Source: JACPLA01 sp035291905
Lineage (GTDB): Bacteria > Bacteroidota > Ignavibacteria > UBA10030
NCBI GenBank assembly: GCA_035291905.1
Contig: DATDRF010000267.1
Coordinates: 1-20,577, forward strand
Direction: 5' to 3'
Length of the DNA stretch: 20,577 bases
A program made the position numbers and the translations under genes. Under the pieces are notes generated by a model, which was not told the DNA's origin, searched no databases, and was given only the letters and a program-made list of their open reading frames with translations. Shown piece after piece: positions 6,414-14,925 of the stretch (positions are counted from its first letter, which is position 1; each line of letters starts with the position of its first letter).

Positions 6414-8778
6414 GGTCGCTCTCGCAGTCCTGATTTTTTCCCTCCCATCCCTGTATGCCCAGCAACGACCGGAGGTTTACCAAATCCTCGGTATCTCCGT
6501 TGAGGGTCAGACATCCGCGGATCCGCAGGCAGTTATCGCCAATACGGGCCTCAAAGTCGGAGGAGAAATCTCCGTGCCCGGAGGAGAGACCTCCACGGCC
6601 ATTCACCGGCTTTATCAACTGAAACTGTTCTCGGATGTTCAGATTCTGATCGAAAACCGCGTTGAGAACGGTGTATACCTTCTCATTCGCGTCAAAGAGA
6701 ATCCGCGTTTGGAGTCGATTGAGATCACCGGCAACGATGAATTGAGCACGGAAGACATTCAGAAAAAGATAAACCTCACGAAAGGTCAATTGGTCAGCCC
6801 GCAGGAGCTCTCGACGATCAAGCTTCTGCTCAAAATGGAATACGAGAAAGAGGGCTACCTGAATGCCAGGATCGACACCAAATTGACGGCAAGTGAAGAC
6901 ACGAGCTCTCGTCGTGTCAATCTTGTTGTGGCAATTGATGAAGGCTCGGTGGTGAAGGTCGGCTCGATCAATTTCTTCGGCAATTCGCATTTCGACGATG
7001 GCGATCTTCGGGGGGCATTCAAGGAAACCAATGATCCGCCTTGGTGGCAGTTCTGGGTAAGCAGGAAATTCAAGCCGAAGGAATACGAAAAAGACAAGCA
7101 GCTTCTTATCGAGTATTACCGCAAGAACGGTTTCCGCGACGCCGAGATTCTCAAAGATACGCTCGCGTACGACGACGAAAAACGCTATCTGACGGTCGAC
7201 GTCTATGTATTCGAAGGACCCCAGTACAAAGTGAGGAATGTGATCTGGCAGGGGAACACGGTCTACACATCACAAATTCTCAACCTGAGGCTGGGATTTC
7301 AGCAGGGGGACGTTTACGACAAGGAGAAATTCGAGAAGAACCTGTTCAGGAATGAGGATGAAGCGGACGTCGCCTCACTGTACTATGATACCGGGTATCT
7401 CCTTTTTCAGGCGGAGCCGGAAGAGGTTCGCGTGGGCGAGGATAGTTTGGATATCATTATCAGGATCCGGGAGCGGGACAAGTTTCGTATCGGCCGCGTC
7501 CTGATCACAGGAAACGGGAAGACCTATGAAAAAGTGGTTCGGCGCGAACTTTACACGAGGCCCGGGGATTACTTTAGCCGCCAGGCAATCATTTCAAGCG
7601 TTCGTCAGCTGGCACAGCTGAACTACTTCAATCCCGAAAAAATACGGCCCGACACGAGAATACATCCGGAGAACAATACCGTTGACATCGAATACACGGT
7701 AGATGAGAAATCCAGCGACACATTCAATATGTCGGTGGGCTACAGCGGGGCGTTTGGATTCAACGGCGGACTGGGCCTTACGTTCAACAACTTTTCGATT
7801 TCCCGCCCGCTCCAGGGCGGAGCCGGTCAAGTTCTCAACTTCGACTGGCAATTCGGAGAGGCAAACCGCTACCGGACATTCACCATCGGGTTTACCGAGC
7901 CGTGGATGTTTGACACGCCAACGCTGTTTGGAATCAGCCTGTTTGACACTCGGGTGATTTATTTCGATTATGACTATCGGATTACGGGTGCATCGTTGCG
8001 GGTTGGCCGAAGACTCCGATGGCCGGACAACCTCTTCCGCGGCGACTGGACGATCCGATACCAGAGCAACGAGGTGAACGCCGGGGGTGATTTCTATGCG
8101 TCGGGGACGTCGACTCAGGTCGGTGTGTCTCAGGTGCTCAGCAGGAACAGCACGGACAGCCCTATATTCCCGACGAGCGGTTCGAACCTTTCGTTGCTCA
8201 CTGAAATTTCAGGCGGCCCTTTTCTGCCCGGAACGGCGAAGTATCACAAGCACGTTTTCAGCGCGGATTGGTACGTTCCCATTCTCAACAGCAGCCGCGT
8301 TGCCCTGAATCTTTCGACGGTCTTCGGGTTTCTCTTTGGCTTCGACAAGACATCGTTCATCCCCATTCAGGATTACTTCTACATGGGTGGAACGGGTCTT
8401 GGGCAATTCTCGACCACTCCTCTTCGGGGGTATGATGACAGAAGTGTTGGACCCCGAAGAACAGCGTCGCTCACCTCGAGGGGAGGGATCATCGGTGGCC
8501 GCGGCATGATCAAACACTCCGCCGAACTCCGGTTTGCGCTGGCAATGAACCCGATTCCGATCTACATACTTGGATTTGCCGAGGCGGGCAATGTGTGGGC
8601 CGAACCGAAAGTCATGAATCCGATGGACCTGAAGAGATCTGCGGGTATCGGTGTACGTCTTCTGATCAACCCGATCGGGCTCATAGGATTCGATTACGGT
8701 CACGGTTTTGACGGGTTGTTCCACGGAGACATTCCGGCAGGATGGAAGTTCCATTTCCAGTTTGGCAGAAGTTTTTAG
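6376..8778 (+). CDS. bamA: Outer membrane protein assembly factor BamA
   Basis: The central insertase of the BAM complex, which folds beta-barrel proteins into the outer membrane. The 800-residue product has a signal peptide (MWKGFSKVLR then a hydrophobic run, cleavage after Ala28), five POTRA-like periplasmic repeats to about residue 430, and a 16-strand Omp85 barrel. The L6 loop signature [VIL]RG[FY] is present as LRGY at residues 683-686, followed by SVGPR, and the chain ends in an aromatic beta-signal, FHFQFGRSF, with terminal Phe. The ATG at 6376 is chosen because it gives the signal peptide; an upstream in-frame extension would lie inside uppS. The gene overlaps uppS by 38 bases and is followed by two Skp chaperones, which deliver its substrates. 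Confidence 0.96.
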   Translation: MWKGFSKVLRNCRVALAVLIFSLPSLYAQQRPEVYQILGISVEGQTSADPQAVIANTGLKVGGEISVPGGETSTAIHRLYQLKLFSDVQILIENRVENGVYLLIRVKENPRLESIEITGNDELSTEDIQKKINLTKGQLVSPQELSTIKLLLKMEYEKEGYLNARIDTKLTASEDTSSRRVNLVVAIDEGSVVKVGSINFFGNSHFDDGDLRGAFKETNDPPWWQFWVSRKFKPKEYEKDKQLLIEYYRKNGFRDAEILKDTLAYDDEKRYLTVDVYVFEGPQYKVRNVIWQGNTVYTSQILNLRLGFQQGDVYDKEKFEKNLFRNEDEADVASLYYDTGYLLFQAEPEEVRVGEDSLDIIIRIRERDKFRIGRVLITGNGKTYEKVVRRELYTRPGDYFSRQAIISSVRQLAQLNYFNPEKIRPDTRIHPENNTVDIEYTVDEKSSDTFNMSVGYSGAFGFNGGLGLTFNNFSISRPLQGGAGQVLNFDWQFGEANRYRTFTIGFTEPWMFDTPTLFGISLFDTRVIYFDYDYRITGASLRVGRRLRWPDNLFRGDWTIRYQSNEVNAGGDFYASGTSTQVGVSQVLSRNSTDSPIFPTSGSNLSLLTEISGGPFLPGTAKYHKHVFSADWYVPILNSSRVALNLSTVFGFLFGFDKTSFIPIQDYFYMGGTGLGQFSTTPLRGYDDRSVGPRRTASLTSRGGIIGGRGMIKHSAELRFALAMNPIPIYILGFAEAGNVWAEPKVMNPMDLKRSAGIGVRLLINPIGLIGFDYGHGFDGLFHGDIPAGWKFHFQFGRSF

Positions 8779-8780
8779 AC

Positions 8781-8826
8781 AAGTCAGAAATCAGAAGTCA
8801 GAGATCAGAAGTCAGAAATCAGAAAT
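8781..8826. repeat. Tandem 14-bp (2 x 7 bp) repeat between bamA and skp
   Basis: Three head-to-tail 14-bp units at 8781-8794, 8795-8808 and 8809-8822: AAGTCAGAAATCAG, AAGTCAGAGATCAG, AAGTCAGAAATCAG, then a partial AAAT. The unit itself is two similar 7-mers ending in TCAG. It starts two bases after the bamA stop and ends about 27 bases before the skp GTG. The 7-bp period is not coding. It lies in the operon's transcript and is likely to vary by slippage. Confidence 0.85.
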
Positions 8827-8853
8827 TAACATTCATCAACAAGTGAGGTTCTC

Positions 8854-9399
8854 GTGACCAAGAAATCATTCAGCGCTGTTCTCGTCCTGATGTGTATGGC
8901 ATTTGCAGCAACCGTTGCCTTTGCCCAGGCACCGCGTCTCTCGTACGTGGATTCAGAGAAGATCATCAACGATTTGCCCGAGGCGCAGGTTGCACAGAAG
9001 GAGCTGGAGGGTGTTTTCAAACAGTGGCAGGATGAGCTGCAGAAGATGTCGGAGGATTTACAGAAGGGCGTTGAGGAGTATCAGAAGAAAGAGGCGGTCA
9101 TGGCGGCATCTGCAAAGGAATCGAAGCAGAAAGAGCTTGCCGACCTTCAGCAAAGGGCCCGCGATTTTCAGGCACAGAAATTCGGGCAAAACGGCGAGGC
9201 ACAGCAACTGCGCGACAAGAAGCTTGCCCCGATTCGGGAAAAGATTCTCAGAGCCATCGAAACGGTGGCCAAGGAGGAGGGCTTCAGTTTCGTATTCGAC
9301 AAGGCTAACGACATCCTGCTGCTTTATGCAGACTCCAAATTCGATCTGACCTACAAGGTTCTTGATCGGTTGAAGCGGGGAGAGTCCAGCAAGAAGTGA
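8854..9399 (+). CDS. skp: Skp/OmpH family periplasmic chaperone, first copy
   Basis: Skp trimers hold unfolded outer-membrane proteins in the periplasm on the way to BamA. The 181-residue product has a signal peptide cleaved after Ala24 (TVAFA, then QAPRL), the YVDSEKIINDLPEAQ opening of the OmpH family, a long charged coiled-coil arm (about 50-130) rich in Gln, Lys and Glu, and a closing EGFSFVFDKANDILLLYAD strand-helix segment. Start is GTG at 8854, with GTGAGG at 8843-8848 as ribosome site; it gives the signal peptide at the very N-terminus. It lies after bamA and a 7-bp-period repeat, and is followed by a paralog. Confidence 0.92.
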   Translation: MTKKSFSAVLVLMCMAFAATVAFAQAPRLSYVDSEKIINDLPEAQVAQKELEGVFKQWQDELQKMSEDLQKGVEEYQKKEAVMAASAKESKQKELADLQQRARDFQAQKFGQNGEAQQLRDKKLAPIREKILRAIETVAKEEGFSFVFDKANDILLLYADSKFDLTYKVLDRLKRGESSKK

Positions 9400-9448
9400 G
9401 GGCCTCAGCGTAAATATGTTCCGGATGGTAAGCCGAAGAGGAACAAGC

Positions 9449-9991
9449 ATGAAGAATTTTCTGATGTGCATGGTTTCGATGATGTTGCTGGCCGGTAGTG
9501 CGACGGCCCAGCAAAAGATCGGACATGTCAGTACTGATGCGATCATGAAACAATTGCCTGACGCCCAGGATGCGCAGAAGCAGCTGGATGCGCTGGTTGT
9601 CGAGTGGCAAGGCGAGTTGAACAAGATGCAACAGGACTGGCAGAAGAAGTTCGATGACTACAATCAGAAGAAACTGATCATGACCGATGCACGGCGGGCA
9701 GAGGCGGAGCGTGATTTGAGGGATCTGGATCAGCGCATCGCGGACTACCGGAGCCAGAAATTCGGCCAAAGCGGCGAGCTGTTTCAAAAACAGAACGACC
9801 TCATGAAGCCGGTTCAGGATCGGGTCTTCAAAGCCATTCAGGACGTTGCGACAGAAGAGGGCTACGACTATGTTCTGGACAAGAGCGGCGAGATTCTGAT
9901 GATGTACGCGAACGAAAAGCATGATCTGACCACGAAGGTCCTCCAAAAGCTTAACGCAACATTAGCGCCCACATCGCCGAAAGCGAACTGA
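9449..9991 (+). CDS. skp: Skp/OmpH family periplasmic chaperone, second copy
   Basis: A 180-residue paralog of the preceding gene, with the same layout: signal peptide cleaved after Ala20 (GSATA, then QQKIG), IGHVSTDAIMKQLPDAQ opening, charged coiled-coil arm, and YDYVLDKSGEILMMYANE near the end. The two share KFGQ(N/S)GE in the arm and the EEG(F/Y) turn, but are clearly diverged, so the duplication is old. The ATG at 9449 is chosen over an in-frame ATG 33 bases upstream because AGAGGA precedes it and the signal peptide then begins properly. Whether the two form mixed trimers or have separate clients cannot be told. lpxD follows after six bases. Confidence 0.92.
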   Translation: MKNFLMCMVSMMLLAGSATAQQKIGHVSTDAIMKQLPDAQDAQKQLDALVVEWQGELNKMQQDWQKKFDDYNQKKLIMTDARRAEAERDLRDLDQRIADYRSQKFGQSGELFQKQNDLMKPVQDRVFKAIQDVATEEGYDYVLDKSGEILMMYANEKHDLTTKVLQKLNATLAPTSPKAN

Positions 9992-9997
9992 TTCTTC

Positions 9998-11050
9998 ATG
10001 ACCGTCTCTGAAATTGCCGCCTGGCTCAACGGAGAGGTTGTTGGAAAGGGAACCGTTGAGATCTTACGTGTGGCAAAGCTTGAAGAGGCGGGTCCGGGCG
10101 ATCTCACCTTCCTGGCCAATCCCAAGTATGAGAAGTACCTTGTTCTCACAAAGGCTTCCGCGATTCTCGTGTCGCGGAAATTCGACCAGGCGAAAACTTC
10201 CGGGCGTATTCCTGCGCTGGTCAGAGTCGACGATCCCTACCTCGCGTTTCTCAAGGTCCTGAAGCGCCTGACACCCGCTTTGGACGCGTTTCCCACCGGA
10301 GTTCATCCGACTGCAGTTGTCTCACCCGCGGCGAAGATCGGGAAGAATGTCGATCTTGGAGCCTGCGTCGTTGTCGGCGACGGCGTTATCATCGGTGACG
10401 GGACTCGAATTGCTGAAGGGTGTGTTGTGGGGATGCAGGCAGAAATCGGTAGAGAATGTCTGTTTTATCCGAACGTCACGCTTTATCATCAATGCAGGAT
10501 TGGGAACCGGGTGACAATTCATTCGGGTACGGTCATCGGCAGTGACGGATTTGGCTTTGCTCCGAAGCCCGACGGGACGTACGAGAAGATACCGCAACTG
10601 GGGATTGTCGTCGTCGGAGACGACGTTGAGATCGGGTCCAACTGCTCGATCGACCGGGCGACGATGGGCGAAACCCGTATCGAGAGGGGCGTCAAGCTCG
10701 ATAACCTGATTCAGGTGGCGCACAATGTTGTCATTGGCGAGAACACGGTGATCGCGGCCCTGTCAGGAATAAGCGGAAGCACGAAGATCGGGAAGAATGT
10801 CATGGTGGGCGGGCAGGTGGGGTTTGCCGGACATCTTGAAGTTGCCGACAAGACCATCATCTATGCGCAATCGGGAATTCCAAAATCGATCAAAGAGCCT
10901 GGAAAGACCTTTTTCGGCACGCCGATAAAGGAGAGGAGTAAGGCGATGAGGATCGAAGCGGTCATTCGATCGCTCCCCGAACTTGCTCTGGAGGTAAGGG
11001 AGTTGCGGCAGAAGGTCGATAGCCTGTTGAAGAAGCTGACAAAATCATAA
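9998..11050 (+). CDS. lpxD: UDP-3-O-acylglucosamine N-acyltransferase LpxD
   Basis: Third step of lipid A synthesis: transfers a beta-hydroxyacyl chain from ACP to the 2-amino group of UDP-3-O-acyl-glucosamine, in the cytoplasm. The 350-residue length is normal. An N-terminal uridine-binding domain (1-100, with GDLTFLANPKY) precedes a left-handed parallel beta-helix of hexapeptide repeats (IGKNV, IGDGT, IGRE and others, about 105-290). IGSDGFGFAP (180-189) and the catalytic His242 in LIQVAHNVVIG are LpxD-specific; the C-terminal helix (310-350) belongs to the trimer. It follows the second skp by six bases; no clear ribosome site precedes the ATG, which suggests coupling to the upstream gene. 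Confidence 0.97.
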   Translation: MTVSEIAAWLNGEVVGKGTVEILRVAKLEEAGPGDLTFLANPKYEKYLVLTKASAILVSRKFDQAKTSGRIPALVRVDDPYLAFLKVLKRLTPALDAFPTGVHPTAVVSPAAKIGKNVDLGACVVVGDGVIIGDGTRIAEGCVVGMQAEIGRECLFYPNVTLYHQCRIGNRVTIHSGTVIGSDGFGFAPKPDGTYEKIPQLGIVVVGDDVEIGSNCSIDRATMGETRIERGVKLDNLIQVAHNVVIGENTVIAALSGISGSTKIGKNVMVGGQVGFAGHLEVADKTIIYAQSGIPKSIKEPGKTFFGTPIKERSKAMRIEAVIRSLPELALEVRELRQKVDSLLKKLTKS

Positions 11051-11062
11051 TCTGAGGAAGTC

Positions 11063-12478
11063 ATGCTGGTACATCAGCGAACAATCAAGAAGCACGTCTC
11101 GATGCACGGTGTCGGATTGCACACCGGTGTGACGACCACCATGACATTCAAACCGGCGCCGGAAGACTACGGCATCCGATTTCGGCGCGTGGATTTGGGG
11201 GGATCTCCCGAGATTCCGGCCGATGTCGATCACGTTGTTGATGTTGAGCGCGGAACAACGCTTGCCGTCGGCGATGCCCGCGTGCACACGACCGAGCACG
11301 TGTTGGCAGCCATTGTGGGACTTCAAATCGACAATCTCATTGTCGAGCTGGATAACATCGAACCTCCTATTGCGGATGGAAGCGCCAAGCCGTTTGTCGA
11401 TATGCTGACAGAGGCGGGTTTCGAGGACCAGGAGGCGCCGAAAGACTACCTGATCATCGACCAGACGATTCACTACCAGAATGAAGAAAAAGGGGTCGAC
11501 ATTGTGGCATTGCCCACCGATGATTTCCGGATTTCGGTTGTCATTGATTACAATAATCCGGCCCTCGGAAGTCAGCACACCGGCATGTTCAATCTTGAAA
11601 AGGAATTCGTGAGCGAGTTTTCGTCCGCAAGGACGTTTTGTTTTTTGCATGAAGTGGAACAACTGCGCGAGCAGGGGCTGATTAAAGGGGGTAATATGGA
11701 TAACGCGATCGTGATAGTCGATCGCAATATCGACGACCCCAAGCTCAAGGCGCTTGCTCACAAGCTGGGTATCGACCATTCCGTCATTCTCGGAAGCACG
11801 AAGACGCTCAACAACAAGAAGCTGCACTACCGTAATGAGCCGGCGCGGCACAAGCTTCTCGACCTCATCGGCGACCTGGCTTTGATTGGAACGCCGTTGA
11901 AAGCGCAGATCCTTGCCGCCAGACCGGGCCACGCGAGCAACATCGAGTTTGCGAGAAAAGTCAGAAAGCTCTATCAGCAGAGAAAGCTGGTTCGCAGGTA
12001 TCAGCACGAAAAGAAAGAGGGGATCGTATTCGACACGAATGCCATCCAACGGATACTGCCTCACCGGTATCCCTTCCTCCTTGTCGACAAGATCGTCGAT
12101 TTCGAGCTTGATAAACGAGTCGTCGGGGTGAAGAGCGTAACATTCAATGAGCATTTCTTCCAGGGACATTTTCCCGGCGCCCCGGTGATGCCGGGCGTGC
12201 TGATCATGGAGGCTCTGGCGCAGGCGGGAGGCGTGTTACTCTTGAACGGAACCGAAAATCCGGGAAACAAGCTTGTGTACTTCATGGCGATGAACAATGT
12301 GAAATTCCGAAAGACCGTCGTACCCGGGGATCAGTTATTCCTCAACGTGGAGTTGGTGAGCCGCAGGAGCAAGGTGATTCTGGTGAAGGGGAAAGCCATT
12401 GTCGACGGAGACGTGGTTGCTGAGGGTGAATTCACAGCGATGATCGTTGATCGGACGCCGGCTCAGACAGGAGTGTAG
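11063..12478 (+). CDS. lpxC/fabZ: Bifunctional LpxC deacetylase / FabZ dehydratase fusion
   Basis: A 471-residue fusion. Residues 1-315 are LpxC, the zinc deacetylase that commits UDP-3-O-acyl-GlcNAc to lipid A: HTTEHVLAA with Glu78 and ligand His79, HKLLDLIGD with ligands His263 and Asp267, and RPGH with His290. Residues 320-471 are FabZ, beta-hydroxyacyl-ACP dehydratase: ILPHRYPFLLVD, GHFPGAPVMPGVLIMEALAQ with catalytic His369 and Glu383. Both active sites look intact. This fusion is known from Bacteroidetes and Chlorobi and fits the lineage. It may balance hydroxyacyl-ACP use, since FabZ removes the hydroxyacyl-ACP substrates of LpxA and LpxD. GAGGA precedes the ATG at 11063. lpxD lies 12 bases upstream, lpxA 32 bases downstream. 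Confidence 0.98.
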   Translation: MLVHQRTIKKHVSMHGVGLHTGVTTTMTFKPAPEDYGIRFRRVDLGGSPEIPADVDHVVDVERGTTLAVGDARVHTTEHVLAAIVGLQIDNLIVELDNIEPPIADGSAKPFVDMLTEAGFEDQEAPKDYLIIDQTIHYQNEEKGVDIVALPTDDFRISVVIDYNNPALGSQHTGMFNLEKEFVSEFSSARTFCFLHEVEQLREQGLIKGGNMDNAIVIVDRNIDDPKLKALAHKLGIDHSVILGSTKTLNNKKLHYRNEPARHKLLDLIGDLALIGTPLKAQILAARPGHASNIEFARKVRKLYQQRKLVRRYQHEKKEGIVFDTNAIQRILPHRYPFLLVDKIVDFELDKRVVGVKSVTFNEHFFQGHFPGAPVMPGVLIMEALAQAGGVLLLNGTENPGNKLVYFMAMNNVKFRKTVVPGDQLFLNVELVSRRSKVILVKGKAIVDGDVVAEGEFTAMIVDRTPAQTGV

Positions 12479-12510
12479 CACCCCCTTTCACCAAAAACAT
12501 CCGGTATTCT

Positions 12511-13308
12511 ATGAGCGCCAAAATTGATTCCCGCGCAGTGGTGAGTCCGAAAGCGCAGCTGGGTGCGAACGTCACCATCGGTCCTTTTTCTGTTGTTGAG
12601 GACGATGTTCACATCGGTGACGGGACGTGGATCGGCTCGAATGTCGCGATCAGCAACGGTGCCCGGATAGGCCGGGAATGCAAGATTCATCACGGGGCAG
12701 CCATTGCCGGGCCGCCCCAGGATATGAAGTATGCGGGGGAGACAACCTACCTTGAAGTGGGAGACAACACGGTCGTCCGCGAGTTCGTGACTCTCAGCAG
12801 GGCCACCACGGAGAGTGGAGTGACGCGTATCGGCAAGAATTGCCTCTTCATGGCTTATTCGCATGTAGCTCACGATTGCCAAATCGGGAACAACGTCATC
12901 CTGGCCAACTGCGTCGCGCTGGGCGGGCATGTCGTTTTCGGAGACTGGGTTATTGTGGGAGGGCTTACACCTATTCATCAGTTCGTCCATGTAGGAGAAC
13001 ACGCGATGATTGGCGGCGGATTCCGCGTATCGAAAGACGTTCCTCCCTATATCCTCGCCGGGTCAGATCCCTTGTCCTTCGAACGCCTGAACATCATCGG
13101 CCTTCGGCGAAGGGGCTTCAATGACAAGGCCATTGCCGCACTGGATCAAGCTTATCGGCTTCTCTATAAGTCAGGCCTCAACGTTTCGCAAGCAGTCGCA
13201 AGAATCAAAGAAGAGGTTGAGCGGACGAAGGAGGTTGAGAAGGTTCTCTCGTTCATTGCAGACAGCAAGCGCGGAATAATCCCCGGCCTGGCACAGCTGA
13301 AGAACTAG
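12511..13308 (+). CDS. lpxA: UDP-N-acetylglucosamine O-acyltransferase LpxA
   Basis: First step of lipid A synthesis, beta-hydroxyacylation of UDP-GlcNAc from acyl-ACP. 265 residues, close to E. coli's 262. The hexapeptide beta-helix spans about 1-180; His118 and His121 in AYSHVAHDCQIG match the E. coli His122/His125 pair (His125 is the catalytic base). GGLTPIHQF and RVSKDVPPY follow, then a helical C-terminal domain with RRRGF. At the acyl-chain ruler position, equivalent to E. coli Gly173, I align Gly169, which would favour longer acyl chains (inference by eye). No clear ribosome site precedes the ATG. The stop is followed after one base by the lipM-like ATG. Confidence 0.97.
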   Translation: MSAKIDSRAVVSPKAQLGANVTIGPFSVVEDDVHIGDGTWIGSNVAISNGARIGRECKIHHGAAIAGPPQDMKYAGETTYLEVGDNTVVREFVTLSRATTESGVTRIGKNCLFMAYSHVAHDCQIGNNVILANCVALGGHVVFGDWVIVGGLTPIHQFVHVGEHAMIGGGFRVSKDVPPYILAGSDPLSFERLNIIGLRRRGFNDKAIAALDQAYRLLYKSGLNVSQAVARIKEEVERTKEVEKVLSFIADSKRGIIPGLAQLKN

Positions 13309-13309
13309 C

Positions 13310-14101
13310 ATGACGACGACCTGGCAGTTCCTCCATACGGGATTCTCAAGCGGTTCACGGAACATGGATTTTGACGTTGATCTCGCCCGGAAAGCAGCTT
13401 CGGGTGGCAAAGTCTCCACTGTTCGCGTGTACGGCTGGAATCCTCCCGCCATTTCACTGGGGTGGAACCAGTCATGGGACGAAATCCGGATGGACAGGGT
13501 TGAGGCAGCGGGAATCGACGTGGTTCGGCGTCCAACGGGCGGGAGGGGAATCCTTCACGAGAATGAGCTGACGTACAGTGTCGTCATGCATGCAGAGGGG
13601 GCCAACATCCCGTCCATCTACAACAAGATCAGTCTCGCGCTTGTTGCAGGACTTCAAACTCTTGGCGTCGATGCGTCGCTGGAACGTTCCCAGCCGCATT
13701 TCCCCAGTCTCTATCGGAAGGTCGAAGCAGCTGCATGTTTTGTAAGCTCGGCAAGGAATGAAATCATGGTTGGAGGAAAGAAACTCGTGGGAAGCGCGCA
13801 GCGTCGGTATGCCGCAGCCAAGGGCGGGGAAATCGTCCTTCAGCATGGCTCGATCCTTCTGGGTCCCGAACACCGGCGCCTCGTTGACTTCCTTGTCCTG
13901 ACCCCTGATCAACGGGAGTATTTGTCCGAACAGCTCACGTCGCGCACGACCGACCTTCGGGAGGTTCTTGGGACGGCCGTTTCTTTCGAGGATGTCGCTT
14001 CTGCAGTTCGCACGGGATTTGAAGAAGTTTGGAATGTCGATTTCGATTCAAAGTCCTCCACACATTCAGCGGAGTACCTTCATGTCGAATCAAAAACCTG
14101 A
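13310..14101 (+). CDS. lipM: Octanoyltransferase/lipoate ligase family protein, LipM-like
   Basis: A 263-residue member of the BPL/LplA/LipB superfamily, which transfers octanoyl or lipoyl groups to lipoyl domains. RRPTGGRGILHENELTYSV (73-91) is the lipoyl/octanoyl binding motif. A Cys at 143 in AACFVSSARNEI and Lys158 in GGKKLVGSAQRR, then LQHGSILL, match the layout of Bacillus LipM, where the Cys carries the octanoyl intermediate; lipoate ligase LplA lacks this Cys. I therefore favour octanoyl-ACP:protein transferase over ATP-dependent ligase, without excluding LipL-type amidotransferase. It starts one base after the lpxA stop and overlaps panB by 20 bases, so it is almost certainly cotranscribed with the lipid A genes. 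Confidence 0.82.
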   Translation: MTTTWQFLHTGFSSGSRNMDFDVDLARKAASGGKVSTVRVYGWNPPAISLGWNQSWDEIRMDRVEAAGIDVVRRPTGGRGILHENELTYSVVMHAEGANIPSIYNKISLALVAGLQTLGVDASLERSQPHFPSLYRKVEAAACFVSSARNEIMVGGKKLVGSAQRRYAAAKGGEIVLQHGSILLGPEHRRLVDFLVLTPDQREYLSEQLTSRTTDLREVLGTAVSFEDVASAVRTGFEEVWNVDFDSKSSTHSAEYLHVESKT

Positions 14102-14903
14102 CGATGCAAAAAGGGTGACGACGAAGACCGTCGTGGCGATGAAACGGGATTCGAAACGGATCGCCTGTTTGACGGCCTACGATTTTCTCACTGCGAAGCT
14201 GGTCGATCAGGCGGGCGTCGACATTATTCTTGTCGGCGACTCGCTCGGAATGGTTTTTCAGGGACAGGAGACGACCCTTCCGGTAACACTGGACGAGATG
14301 ATCTATCATGCGAAGACCGTTGTCCGCGGAGTGAATCGGGCGATGGTGATTGTGGACATGCCCTTCATGACTTATCAGGCCAATGCGGAGGAGGGATTCA
14401 GAAACGCAGGGCGCATCATGAAACAAACGGCTGCAGGAGGCGTGAAAGTTGAGGGGGGTGAACGAGTGGCCGACATGGTAAGAATGACAACGAGTGCCGG
14501 AATACCCGTGATGGGCCATCTGGGCCTTACGCCACAATCAATACACAAGTTCGGTGGTTATCAGCCGAGAGGGGCGACACCGGAAGAGGCGAAGCGGATT
14601 CTCAGGGATGCAAAGATACTGGAAGAGGCAGGGGCGTTCTCAATTGTTCTGGAGAAGGTCCCGGCAGCGCTTTCAGCCAAAGTCACGGCTTCAGTCAAAG
14701 TTCCGACCATCGGGATAGGAGCAGGACCAAGCTGCGACGGCCAGATTCTGGTTATTTCGGACATGCTTGGACTCTATGAAGATTTTCATCCCCGCTTTGT
14801 CCGCCGCTATGCAAACCTCGCCGAAGAAGTTCGAAAGGCTGTCGGGTCCTACGTCAAAGATATCAAAGAAAGAAAATTCCCCTCAAAGAGCGAGAGCTAC
14901 TAG
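14082..14903 (+). CDS. panB: 3-methyl-2-oxobutanoate hydroxymethyltransferase PanB
   Basis: Makes ketopantoate from ketoisovalerate and methylene-tetrahydrofolate, the first step of pantothenate (CoA and ACP cofactor) synthesis. 273 residues, standard. ACLTAYDF and VDIILVGDSLGMV carry Mg2+ ligand Asp53; Asp92 (VDMPF) and Glu124 (KVEGG) match the other ligands; Glu191 (VLEKVP) matches the catalytic base; IGIGAG and DMLGLY-EDFHPRFV close the barrel. The ATG at 14082 is chosen because GGAG lies about eight bases ahead and the usual N-terminus follows; a longer in-frame extension would lie inside the lipM-like gene. panC and panD are not adjacent. Confidence 0.97.
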   Translation: MSNQKPDDAKRVTTKTVVAMKRDSKRIACLTAYDFLTAKLVDQAGVDIILVGDSLGMVFQGQETTLPVTLDEMIYHAKTVVRGVNRAMVIVDMPFMTYQANAEEGFRNAGRIMKQTAAGGVKVEGGERVADMVRMTTSAGIPVMGHLGLTPQSIHKFGGYQPRGATPEEAKRILRDAKILEEAGAFSIVLEKVPAALSAKVTASVKVPTIGIGAGPSCDGQILVISDMLGLYEDFHPRFVRRYANLAEEVRKAVGSYVKDIKERKFPSKSESY

Positions 14904-14925
14904 AGGGGCGGTTTTTCCGCTTCTC

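Noticed and set aside
8781..8826. Possible CRISPR-like repeat array
   Set aside because: Units are 14 bp made of 7-mers, directly adjacent with no spacers, and no cas genes are nearby.
11045..12169. 374-codon minus-strand open frame opposite lpxC/fabZ
   Set aside because: Antisense shadow of a strongly conserved gene whose catalytic residues are all present on the plus strand; no family features in the shadow.
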